From positions 1 through 51,598 of the forward strand of contig CALVVR010000006.1 in assembly GCA_944363915.1 (NCBI GenBank): a DNA stretch of 51,598 nucleotides, given 5' to 3'. Source of the DNA: an uncultured Bacilli bacterium (GTDB taxonomy: Bacteria > Bacillota_I > Bacilli_A > RF39 > UBA660). Below are positions 33,996 to 42,580 of this stretch, in pieces (positions within the stretch are counted from its first letter, which is position 1; each line of letters opens with the position of its first letter). Under the pieces are notes generated by a model. That model was not told the DNA's origin, ran no database searches, and saw only the letters and a list, made by a program, of their open reading frames with translations. The position numbers and the translations under genes are program-made.

Positions 33996-36302
33996 ATGCA
34001 ATATTTAGATTACTTAACTGATCATACATTATTATTAATACCTAATGATATAAAAGAAGATATTATTTTAGAAGTAACAAAAGAAAAACCATTAATCGAT
34101 ATTAAATATAGCTCATTAGAAAATTTAAGAAAATCTTTTTTTAATTATGATGAAAAAGCTATTTATTATTTAATGAAAAAATATAATTTAAAATATGAAG
34201 TAGCTATAACTTATTTAGATAATATGCTATATCTTAAAAAGAAAAGTTATGATAGTGAAAAGATAAATAATTTATTAAAATTAAAAAACGAAGTTAAAGA
34301 TTTAGTTAAAACTAAAAAAATTAATTTTAATAATGTTGTTGTTTATGGCTATAATTTAAGTGATTTTGATTTTAATTTATTAAAAGATAAAAATATTACA
34401 ATAGTTAAGGATGAAAAAAGTTATCCACATGATTATGTTTATGAATTTAATACGATCAATGAAGAAGTGGAATTTGTTTTTGACAAAATAGCTGAATTGA
34501 TAAAAAAAGGAATTGATATTAATAAAATAAAATTAATGGGTGTTACTAAAAATTATTATTCTATTTTAAAAAGAATTGGATATTTTTATAATATTCCAAT
34601 TGATATACCTAATGATATTAATATTTATCAAACAACAATTGGTAAATATTTTATTGATAATTTAAGCGATGCAGTAATCGATGAAATTAAAGCTAAATTT
34701 GATAATCAAGATATCATAAACAAAGTAATCGATATTTATAACAAGTACATCGAATATGATATAAATGATGTTAAAGATTTGATAGTTTATGATTTAAAAC
34801 ATACTAAAATAAAAGATAAAGAATTAAAAAATAGTGTCAAGTTAATATCGTTTGATAGTAAAGTAAATGATAATGATTATATTTTTATTTTAGGCTTTAA
34901 TTATGGCAGTATTCCTGTTATTTATAAAGATGAAGATTTTTTTAGTGATGATGAAAAGAAAAAATTAGGTTTATTTACTTCACAAGAGTTAAACAAATTA
35001 GAAAAAATAAAAATAGTTGATAAAATTAGTAGTATTAAAAATTTATATATAACCTATAAATTACAAGATAATAAAGAAAAGTACTTAATATCTAATTTAA
35101 ATGAAGATTTAAATTTAAAAATAGTTAAAGATTATAAATCTAGTTTTAATCATTCAGATTTTTATAATAAAATAGTTTTAAGTAGCTCTTTAGATAAATT
35201 AATTAAATATGGAATAAAAGATGAAAATTTAGTTTATTTAAATAATTATGATTTAGCTTATCGAAAATATGATAATAAATATAACAAAGTTGATAAAGAA
35301 GATTTACTTAAATATTTAAATAGTAACTTGTTATTGTCTTATTCAAGTATTGATAATTATTATAAATGTGGTTTTAGATATTATTTAAACAATATTTTAA
35401 AAGTTAACAAATTTGAAGAAACATATCAAACAGTTTTAGGTAATTTATTTCATTATGTTTTATCGAAAGCTTTTACTGATGACTTTAATTTTGAAAAAGA
35501 ATATCAAACATTTTTAAATAATCAAAAATATCAATTTAATAATAAAGAGAAGTTTTTTATCGAAAAGTTAAAAAATGAATTAAAGTTTATTATTGAAACA
35601 ATAAAAAAACAATATCAAAGTTTGAATTTAAACCATGCTTTATATGAACAAAAAATATTTATCGACAAAAGTACTAGTATTAAAGTTACTTTTATGGGAA
35701 TCATCGATAAAATCTTATATAAAGAAGAAGATAATCAGACAATATTGTGTATTATTGATTATAAGACTGGTAATCCTATTTTAGATATTGATAATACTAA
35801 ATATGGATTAGAAATGCAGTTACCAATTTATCTATATTTATCAAAAGAATTAAAATTTAAAAATATTAAAATAGCTGGTTTTTATTTACAAAAAATATTA
35901 AATAATGAAATTAATAAAGATAATAATCATACTTATTTAGAGTTAAAAGAAAATAATTTGAAATTACAAGGTTATACTAATGATAATTTAGATATATTAG
36001 AAAAATTTGATAAAACTTATGAAAATAGTCAAGTGATTAAATCTTTAAAAACTACTAGTAATGGATTTAGTCATTATTCGAAAATGATTAATGATGGAAA
36101 AATTGAGGAATTAATTGAAACCGTTGATGAAAAAATAAATATTGCCTGCGATAATATTTTAAATGGCTTATTTGATATTAACCCTAAACGATTAGATGGT
36201 GAGAATGTTGGCTGTTTATATTGCCCATTTATAGATATTTGCTATAGACAAGAAAAAGATATTGTCGATATTGGAGGTGATAAAGATGCCAGTGTGGACT
36301 AA
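33996..36302 (+). CDS. addB: AddB-like subunit of the AddAB helicase-nuclease, short form without Walker A
   Basis: This 768-residue protein is the AddB partner of the following AddA in double-strand break end processing. The C-terminal RecB-type nuclease is clear: LGNLFHYVLSKAF, a MGIIDKI...CIIDYKTGN (GhxD...DYK) active site, and four cysteines for a 4Fe-4S staple (C in YKCGFRYYL, then CLYCPFIDIC). B. subtilis AddB is about 1,160 residues with an N-terminal Walker A; here the N-terminus (MQYLDYLTDHTLLLIPND) has none and much of the helicase-like half is missing. It overlaps addA by 17 nt. TATAAT at 33969-33974 and AGGTGAT precede the ATG. Confidence 0.85.
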   Translation: MQYLDYLTDHTLLLIPNDIKEDIILEVTKEKPLIDIKYSSLENLRKSFFNYDEKAIYYLMKKYNLKYEVAITYLDNMLYLKKKSYDSEKINNLLKLKNEVKDLVKTKKINFNNVVVYGYNLSDFDFNLLKDKNITIVKDEKSYPHDYVYEFNTINEEVEFVFDKIAELIKKGIDINKIKLMGVTKNYYSILKRIGYFYNIPIDIPNDINIYQTTIGKYFIDNLSDAVIDEIKAKFDNQDIINKVIDIYNKYIEYDINDVKDLIVYDLKHTKIKDKELKNSVKLISFDSKVNDNDYIFILGFNYGSIPVIYKDEDFFSDDEKKKLGLFTSQELNKLEKIKIVDKISSIKNLYITYKLQDNKEKYLISNLNEDLNLKIVKDYKSSFNHSDFYNKIVLSSSLDKLIKYGIKDENLVYLNNYDLAYRKYDNKYNKVDKEDLLKYLNSNLLLSYSSIDNYYKCGFRYYLNNILKVNKFEETYQTVLGNLFHYVLSKAFTDDFNFEKEYQTFLNNQKYQFNNKEKFFIEKLKNELKFIIETIKKQYQSLNLNHALYEQKIFIDKSTSIKVTFMGIIDKILYKEEDNQTILCIIDYKTGNPILDIDNTKYGLEMQLPIYLYLSKELKFKNIKIAGFYLQKILNNEINKDNNHTYLELKENNLKLQGYTNDNLDILEKFDKTYENSQVIKSLKTTSNGFSHYSKMINDGKIEELIETVDEKINIACDNILNGLFDINPKRLDGENVGCLYCPFIDICYRQEKDIVDIGGDKDASVD

Positions 36303-39300
36303 AGAACAAAATGATGCTATTTATAAAAGTGGAACTAACATTATTGTCAGTGCGGGTGCCGGAAGTGGTAAGACAGCTGTTTTAAGTGAAAGGGTTTTAG
36401 AAAAACTAAAACAAAGAATTCATATTAATGAACTACTTATTTTAACTTTTACAAAAGCTGCAGCTAGTGAAATGAAAGAGCGAATTAGAAAGAAAATAAA
36501 AAAAGAAAATTTAAACCAGGAATTAGACATGATCGATGCGGCTTATATTACGACATTTGATAGTTTTGCTTTATCGATTGTTAAGAAATATCATTATTTA
36601 ATTAATGTATCAAAAGATGTCAATATTATTGAAGAATCTCTTATAAAGATAAAAAAAGAAGAATTTTTAGATGAAATATTTGAAGATAAATATCAAAATG
36701 ATGCTAATTTTAAAGAATTAATTAATGATTTTTGCGTTAAAGATGATAAAGAAATTAGAAACCAAATTTTAAATATAAATGATAAGTTAGATATGTTAAT
36801 TGATAAGATTGCATATTTAGAAAATTATCAATTTGGTGATATTGATAAAGATATTAATTCTTATTTAATTTATATAAAAAGACAAATTCTATCGCTTGAA
36901 GATATAATAAGCGAATTAAGTAACTATACGGATAGTGAATATTTAAATAAGTTATATGAATCAATAAATCCACTTTTAAATAGCAATACTTATGATGAAA
37001 TCAAAATAAATTCTAATTTAAAACTACCACCTTTACCTCGAGGTTCACAAGAAGAAACTAAAAAAATTAAAGATAAACTTAATAAAAAAATTAAAAGTAT
37101 TAATGAATTATGTAGTTATGAAAATATTGATAATATAAAAGATACAATTTTAAAAACAAAAGATTATATTAAAGTAATAATTGAGGTTATTTTGAATTTA
37201 ACTAAAAAAATTAACTATTATAAATATCAAAACGATATGTATGAATTTAATGATATTGCGTTACTTGCAATTAAAATAGTTAAAGAAAATCCTGATATTG
37301 CTTTAGAACTAAAAAATAGTTTTAAAGAAATTATGATTGATGAATACCAAGATACTAATGATTTACAAGAAGAATTTATTAGGTATATTTCTTCTAATAA
37401 TGTTTATATGGTTGGTGATATTAAACAATCGATATATCGCTTTAGAAATGCTAATCCTAATATTTTTAAAAATAAATATGATAATTATTCTAAAGAAATT
37501 GGGGGAATTAAAATTGATTTAAATAAAAATTTTCGTTCAAGAAAAGAAGTTTTGGATGATATTAATTTGATTTTTAATTTAATTATGAATGATGATATTG
37601 GTGGCGCTGATTATTTAAAAACTCATCAGATGGTATTTGGAAATAATGCCTATTTCAATGAAGGAGCTACTAAACAAGATTATGATCTTGAAATACTAGA
37701 GTATGAAAACAGTAATAATAATTTTAGTAAAGATGAAGTAGAATGTTTCTTAATTGCTAATGATATAAAAAATAAAATAAATAGTAACTATCAAGTGTTT
37801 GATAAAGATGAATTAGTATTAAGGCGTGCACGTTATAGTGATTTTGTTATTTTGTTAGATCGTTCAACTAATTTTGATTTGTTTAAAAAGATTTTTGAAT
37901 ATTATCAAATTCCTTTAAACATTTTAAAAGAAGAAAAAATGAATAATGATCAAGATATTTATGTTTTAAATAATTTAATTAAGTTTGTTATAAAAGTTAA
38001 CAAAAAAGAATATGATAGTGATTTTAGATATTTATTTATAAGTATTATGCGAAGTTTTATTTATAATGAAAAAGATGATGTTATTTTTAAGTATTTTTTA
38101 AATAAAAATTATTATGATAGTGATCTATTTAAAAAAGCTAAAGAAATATCTCTTGATTTTAACTCTTCTTACATAATTAATGAAATTTTAGAAAAGTTTA
38201 GTTTTTATGAAAAATTAATTACAATCGGTAATATTGAAGCAAGTTTAATCAAAATAGATCAAATAATTGATATGGCTAATAATTTAAACGATTATGACAT
38301 TAATTTATTTTCTAATCACCTAGATAAAATGATTAGTGAGAATTATCAAATGAAATATCAAATTAATAATGATTTAGGCGATGCGGTTAAAATAATGACG
38401 ATTCATAAATCTAAAGGTTTAGAATATCATATTTGTTATTTTGCGAATATGTACAAAAGCTTTAATATTAGTGAGTTAAATGAAAAATTTTTATACAGTA
38501 ACAAATATGGAATAGTTACGCCATATTTTGATGAAGGAATAGGCAATACTATATATAAAACATTAATTAAAGAAGACTATATTAAAGAAGAAATATCAGA
38601 AAAAATAAGATTATTTTATGTTGCTTTGACTCGTGCTAAAGAAAAAATGATTATGGTTATGCCATATAGTGAAATAAATAGTTTTAATAATGAGTTAGTA
38701 TTAAAAAATGATATTAAAGAACAGTATCGTAGTTTTTTAGATATCATTAATTCAATAAAAAATCGGTTAGAAAAATATTTAATCAAAGTAGATGTTCCTA
38801 ATTTAACTAAAGATTATAACTTAATCAAAGAAAATAATTATGATATTTCTGAATTTAAAAAATTAAATGTCGAAAATATTAATATTGCAAATGAAGAAAT
38901 TAAAGAAAATAGTTTTTCTAAAAAAATAAATGAAGTAATCACTAAAGATAAGAAAAAATTATTAGAGTTTGGAACAGAATTTCATGAATTGTTAGAAAAT
39001 TTAGATTTTAGTAAAGAAATAAATTTAGAAAATAAATTTTATCAAGAAAAAATCAATAATTTTTTAAACAGTGATATTTTAAAAAATTATAGAAATGCTA
39101 AAATATTTAAAGAGTATGAATTTATGTATATTAAAGATGATACAAAATATCATGGTATTATCGATTTAATGCTAGAGTATGATGAATATATTGATATAAT
39201 TGATTATAAGTTAAAAAATATCGACGATAAAAAATATATTGAGCAGTTAACTGGTTATAAAAATTTTATTGAAAGTAAATCTAATAAAAAAGTTAATTTA

Positions 39301-39345
39301 TATTTATATTCGATAATTGATTCTAAATTTTCTAGTATTTATTAA
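36286..39345 (+). CDS. addA: AddA subunit, UvrD-type helicase and nuclease
   Basis: This 1,019-residue superfamily 1 helicase unwinds and degrades DNA ends for recombination. Its motifs are TKEQNDAIY (Q motif), SAGAGSGKT (Walker A, about 22-30), LTFTKAAASEM (Ia), IMIDEYQDTND (Walker B), GDIKQSIYRFRNA (III), KNFRSR (IV), IMTIHKSKGLEY (V) and LFYVALTRAK (VI). The C-terminal nuclease domain has GTEFHELLE and HGIIDLMLEY...IDIIDYKLKN. The length is somewhat short of B. subtilis AddA (about 1,230). GGAGGTGAT lies before the ATG at 36286; the upstream in-frame TTG is rejected. Overlap with addB implies coupled translation and 1:1 production. Confidence 0.95.
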   Translation: MPVWTKEQNDAIYKSGTNIIVSAGAGSGKTAVLSERVLEKLKQRIHINELLILTFTKAAASEMKERIRKKIKKENLNQELDMIDAAYITTFDSFALSIVKKYHYLINVSKDVNIIEESLIKIKKEEFLDEIFEDKYQNDANFKELINDFCVKDDKEIRNQILNINDKLDMLIDKIAYLENYQFGDIDKDINSYLIYIKRQILSLEDIISELSNYTDSEYLNKLYESINPLLNSNTYDEIKINSNLKLPPLPRGSQEETKKIKDKLNKKIKSINELCSYENIDNIKDTILKTKDYIKVIIEVILNLTKKINYYKYQNDMYEFNDIALLAIKIVKENPDIALELKNSFKEIMIDEYQDTNDLQEEFIRYISSNNVYMVGDIKQSIYRFRNANPNIFKNKYDNYSKEIGGIKIDLNKNFRSRKEVLDDINLIFNLIMNDDIGGADYLKTHQMVFGNNAYFNEGATKQDYDLEILEYENSNNNFSKDEVECFLIANDIKNKINSNYQVFDKDELVLRRARYSDFVILLDRSTNFDLFKKIFEYYQIPLNILKEEKMNNDQDIYVLNNLIKFVIKVNKKEYDSDFRYLFISIMRSFIYNEKDDVIFKYFLNKNYYDSDLFKKAKEISLDFNSSYIINEILEKFSFYEKLITIGNIEASLIKIDQIIDMANNLNDYDINLFSNHLDKMISENYQMKYQINNDLGDAVKIMTIHKSKGLEYHICYFANMYKSFNISELNEKFLYSNKYGIVTPYFDEGIGNTIYKTLIKEDYIKEEISEKIRLFYVALTRAKEKMIMVMPYSEINSFNNELVLKNDIKEQYRSFLDIINSIKNRLEKYLIKVDVPNLTKDYNLIKENNYDISEFKKLNVENINIANEEIKENSFSKKINEVITKDKKKLLEFGTEFHELLENLDFSKEINLENKFYQEKINNFLNSDILKNYRNAKIFKEYEFMYIKDDTKYHGIIDLMLEYDEYIDIIDYKLKNIDDKKYIEQLTGYKNFIESKSNKKVNLYLYSIIDSKFSSIY

Positions 39346-39361
39346 ATATTTAAGTATTAAT

Positions 39362-39397
39362 AAAACGATTTTCATAATAAAGAGAATCGTTTTTTTG
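39362..39397. terminator. Terminator between convergent addA and FkbM gene
   Basis: A 9-bp stem (AAAACGATT / AATCGTTTT), extendable with one mismatch, is followed by T's on the plus strand. It fills the gap to the leftward gene. Confidence 0.75.
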
Positions 39398-39403
39398 ATT
39401 AAT

Positions 39404-40336
39404 TTAATAATTTTTTGGTGTACAAATCAAAACTATTTCTGTAGGATAGATGTTATTACCGTAATATCTTAAGTAATAATTATAGTTCTTATTATACTTA
39501 TCAATTAATTTAGGAATACGCCATAAATCATCATTATTGTGATAAACTGAAATTAATAATTTGGGATTATCATTTATAATATGATTTTTAGCTCCAATTA
39601 ATGCTTGATATTCAGAGCCTTCGATATCCATTTTCAAAATATCGATTCTTTCTAACAAATCATTATCTAAAGAGACAACTTCTACTTCAACAGTACCAAC
39701 ATCACCAATTTGATTAGCTGATGCATTTACAGGACTTTCTTTTAAATACAAAGTATCATTTTTGTCTAATACTGCTTTATTTTTATAGACAATATTATCA
39801 AAATTACTTAACGTGTTTTTTAAAATCGCTATTGTCTCTTTAGTTATTTCATAGCAATATATTTTTTTATAGTTATTATAAGTATTAATAAAATCTAATG
39901 TTGTATCACCAGTATAAGCTCCTAAATCAACAAATATTTCAAAATTGCTATTAGGAATAAGATCTAAATCAAAATAATGTTTAAAATTATTATTCATACA
40001 TTCTTTTAAAGTATTAAAATCGAATTGATACCAATTGTTTAAAATAGCAAATAATATTTTTCTAGAAGTATAGTCATTTAATTTATTATAAAACCAAATA
40101 AAATCATCGATGTGTTCTTTTAAAGTTTCAGCTTTATAATAAAGAGCAGCGTAATTATTATTTGCTGAATCTAAAATTTCCCAATAGCCAAATTTATTAA
40201 GATAATTCTCTAAAGATTTTTGAATATCAGAATGGATATGATGAAATCCATTTTGCATATTAACAAATATTTCATCAGTTGTCATGTTTTTAATTTTACT
40301 AACTAATTCATTGAATTTTTTATCTACAATGTTCAT
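39404..40336 (-). CDS. FkbM-family methyltransferase
   Basis: This 310-residue protein has an N-terminal helical region (1-125) and an S-adenosylmethionine-dependent methyltransferase domain. The domain shows FVDLGAYTGDTT (motif I, about 136-147), YCYEITKET (motif II acidic residue), and the FkbM hallmark VEVVSLDNDL...IDILKMDIEGSE (about 206-232), followed by LLISVYHNNDDLW. FkbM enzymes O-methylate sugars or small molecules; the acceptor is unknown. It is a single gene facing addA. GAGGTTGATAAT precedes the ATG. Confidence 0.92.
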   Translation of the reverse strand: MNIVDKKFNELVSKIKNMTTDEIFVNMQNGFHHIHSDIQKSLENYLNKFGYWEILDSANNNYAALYYKAETLKEHIDDFIWFYNKLNDYTSRKILFAILNNWYQFDFNTLKECMNNNFKHYFDLDLIPNSNFEIFVDLGAYTGDTTLDFINTYNNYKKIYCYEITKETIAILKNTLSNFDNIVYKNKAVLDKNDTLYLKESPVNASANQIGDVGTVEVEVVSLDNDLLERIDILKMDIEGSEYQALIGAKNHIINDNPKLLISVYHNNDDLWRIPKLIDKYNKNYNYYLRYYGNNIYPTEIVLICTPKNY

Positions 40337-40530
40337 ATTATCAACCTCATAAAAATATATGTAAAAATTATTTGTTATATAATTAAAAAAATAGAATATT
40401 AGGAAAATTAATTGAATTTATTTTATAAAGAAGATTTATTGGACGATTGTTCTAAATTTTAATTTAATAGTTATTTATCTAAGTTAAATTATTAGATTAT
40501 ATAATCAATTTAAAATATTTAAAAAATTGT
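40337..40530. other. AT-rich spacer between FkbM gene and the T-box promoter
   Basis: No gene was found. It holds the leftward FkbM gene's ribosome binding site, and it contains a 12-bp palindrome GATTATATAATC (40495-40506) that could be chance in such AT-rich DNA. Confidence 0.5.
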
Positions 40531-40559
40531 TTGACAATAATAAAAAAATGTGCTATTAT
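40531..40559 (+). promoter_or_regulatory. Promoter of the T-box/gatCAB-aspS operon
   Basis: TTGACA (40531-40536), a 17-nt spacer and TATTAT (40554-40559) place the transcription start near 40566, just before the T-box leader. Confidence 0.82.
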
Positions 40560-40565
40560 TTCTTT

Positions 40566-40846
40566 ATCGACATTGACTGAGAGAAGTAATAATAATGATT
40601 TATCAAGCGAGTTAGGTATGGTGGAAGCTAACATAATTAGTTATTATGAATAACACTCACGAGTTAGTTATGCGAACAATATTTAGTAGTGTAACTCGGA
40701 AGTAATCCGTTATCTTATTACACATTTTGTTAGAAATGAGAAAGTGATCATATAATCTATTTAGATTTTAAATATATGATAAAATGGGTGGTACCGCGGA
40801 TCTTACAGCATTCGTCCCAATTATGGGATGAGTGCTGTTTTTATTT
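40566..40846 (+). promoter_or_regulatory. T-box riboswitch, asparagine specifier (AAC)
   Basis: This tRNA-sensing leader controls gatCAB-aspS. Stem I starts at GAGAGAAGTAA (40580-40590), and the distal bulge/loop block is AGCGAGTTAGG...GGTGGAAGCTAAC (about 40605-40632). The specifier loop reads GAAT-AAC-ACTCACGAG with AAC (Asn) at 40652-40654, the same frame as GAAT-GGC-ACC in glyQS leaders. The T-box core GGGTGGTACCGCG is at 40786-40798. The terminator (ACAGCA / TGCTGT outer stem, about 15 bp, then a T-rich run) spans 40805-40846. Uncharged tRNA-Asn should favour the antiterminator and raise expression. The tRNA-end bulge is TGGT, which pairs best with a discriminator A. Confidence 0.93.
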
Positions 40847-40864
40847 TGTGAAAGGGTGAATAAA

Positions 40865-41158
40865 ATGATTGAAAAAGAAAAACTAAAACAATATGCTAAT
40901 AAGTTAATGTTTGATATGGATGATAATGAATATCAAACATTGCAAGAAGAGTTTGATATTATTTTAAAACAAATGGATTTAATTAGTAAAATTAAAGATA
41001 TTGCTTCAGTTCAACCAACGACATTCCCTTTTGTTAAAGATACTGATTTAAGGGAAGATATAAGTGAGGATAATGATGTATTGACAGTATCTGAAGTTTT
41101 AGAAAATGCTAAACAAGTAGCAAAAGATCAAGTTAAAGTACCAAAGGTGGTGGAATAA
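40865..41158 (+). CDS. gatC: Asp-tRNA(Asn)/Glu-tRNA(Gln) amidotransferase subunit C
   Basis: This 97-residue subunit stabilises the GatA-GatB complex. It has the GatC pattern: an N-terminal helix with EKLKQYANKLMFDM, a middle EFDIILKQMDLISKI helix, and the C-terminal segment with DLREDISEDNDVLTVSEVLENA (family usual LREDEV...). The ATG at 40865 follows AAGGGTGA; an upstream reading frame start at 40832 lies in the riboswitch terminator and is rejected. The stop overlaps the gatA ATG by 1 nt (TAATG). Confidence 0.93.
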   Translation: MIEKEKLKQYANKLMFDMDDNEYQTLQEEFDIILKQMDLISKIKDIASVQPTTFPFVKDTDLREDISEDNDVLTVSEVLENAKQVAKDQVKVPKVVE

Positions 41159-42579
41159 TGAAATCAGAAATATTAAAGTTAAGAAAATTATTAGATGAAA
41201 ATAAAACAACCGGTGAAGAATTATTTAAACAAGCAATTGCCAAAAATGATAAAGAAATTAATGCCTTTGTGACTATTTTAGATAAATATATGCATCGTGG
41301 TGGTAAAACTTTGATCGATAATATTCCTTATGCTTTAAAAGATAATATTTCAACTCGTGGTATTTTAACTACTGCTTGTTCAAATATTTTAAAAGATTAT
41401 GTTCCAGTTTATGATGCTACAGTTTATAAAAAATTAAAAGAAGCTGGTGCTATTTTAGTTGGTAAAACTTCGATGGATGAATTAGCGATGGGTGGTACTG
41501 GCACAACTGGTAATAATGGTGTTGTAAGAAATCCATGGGATAAAAAAAGACTAATTGGTGGTTCTTCCGCAGGAAGTGCTGCAAGTGTCGCAATGAATCT
41601 AGTTCCATTTAGTATTGGCTCTGATACTGGTGATTCAATTAGAAAACCAGCCGCTTATGGTGGAGTAGTTGGCTTTAAACCAACATATGGTAGAATTTCA
41701 AGATATGGCTTATTTGCTTTCGCATCTAGCTTAGATCATGTTGGGTGTTTTACTAAATATGTAGCGGATGCAGCAATCGTTACCGATATTATTAAAGGGT
41801 ACGATCCTCATGATATGACTTCCTTAAAAGATGAAGATGAATGCTATTTTGATATGTTAAATAATTCTGTTAAAGGAAAAAAACTATTTTACTTTAAAGA
41901 TATTTGTGACCCTAAAAACTATGAAGATGATGAAGAACTAATAGAAATTTTAACTAAATTTAAAGCGACTATTGAAAAGGTAAAGAGTCTTGGAATTGAA
42001 GTAGAAGAAGTAGAATTTCCTAAAGAGTTGTTATTAGCTTTGTATCCTACTTATATGACAATTTCATGTGCTGAAGCAACGAGCAATAACTCTAACTTAA
42101 CTGGTATTCAATTTGGACCAAGAGGTGAAGGTACTTCGATTGAAGAAATTATGTTTGATGCTAGAACAAAAGGCTTTTCCGAACTGATCAAAAGAAGATT
42201 TATTTTAGGTAGTTATATTTTACAAAAAGAAAACCAAGAAAAATTATTTAAAAATGCTCAAAGAGTAAGAAGATTAGTTGTTTCAAAAATGGAAGAATTA
42301 TTTAAAAAATACGATGGGTTAATTATGCCATCTAGTGGTAGTATTGCTCCATTATTTGAAGAATCAAGTGATAAATTATCTGATAAATATTTAATTTTAG
42401 AAAACCATTTAGTTATCGGAAATTTTGGTGGGTTCCCTAGTATTAGTATTCCTAGTGGCATCGTTAATAAAATGCCGATTAGTATTAATATCACAGGAAG
42501 AGTAAAAGAAGACGGCTTAGTTTTAAACTTAGCTTATAAAATTGAAGAAGTTTTAAATTTTGAAAAGGTAGGTGAATAA
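41158..42579 (+). CDS. gatA: Asp-tRNA(Asn)/Glu-tRNA(Gln) amidotransferase subunit A
   Basis: This 473-residue amidase releases ammonia from glutamine for GatB. The Ser-cisSer-Lys triad is present: Lys in YALKDN (about 61), the cis-Ser in GGSSAGSAAS (about 138-143), and the nucleophile Ser in GSDTGDSIRKPA (about 160). Most GatA proteins have GGSIRQP there; the Asp before the nucleophile (GDSIRKP) is a variant that I recall in Mollicutes-type GatA but cannot verify here. The gene overlaps gatC by 1 nt and is followed by gatB after 1 nt. Confidence 0.96.
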   Translation: MKSEILKLRKLLDENKTTGEELFKQAIAKNDKEINAFVTILDKYMHRGGKTLIDNIPYALKDNISTRGILTTACSNILKDYVPVYDATVYKKLKEAGAILVGKTSMDELAMGGTGTTGNNGVVRNPWDKKRLIGGSSAGSAASVAMNLVPFSIGSDTGDSIRKPAAYGGVVGFKPTYGRISRYGLFAFASSLDHVGCFTKYVADAAIVTDIIKGYDPHDMTSLKDEDECYFDMLNNSVKGKKLFYFKDICDPKNYEDDEELIEILTKFKATIEKVKSLGIEVEEVEFPKELLLALYPTYMTISCAEATSNNSNLTGIQFGPRGEGTSIEEIMFDARTKGFSELIKRRFILGSYILQKENQEKLFKNAQRVRRLVVSKMEELFKKYDGLIMPSSGSIAPLFEESSDKLSDKYLILENHLVIGNFGGFPSISIPSGIVNKMPISINITGRVKEDGLVLNLAYKIEEVLNFEKVGE

Positions 42580-42580
42580 A

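Noticed and set aside
37337-37522. 61-codon plus-strand frame inside addA
   Set aside because: Out-of-frame shadow of the AddA helicase motifs with no independent support.
40652-40654. T-box specifier read as Asp or Glu
   Set aside because: Alignment with the GAAT-NNN-ACC arrangement of known leaders gives AAC; the preceding GAA is the generic flanking sequence. A dual reading is kept only as a separate finding.
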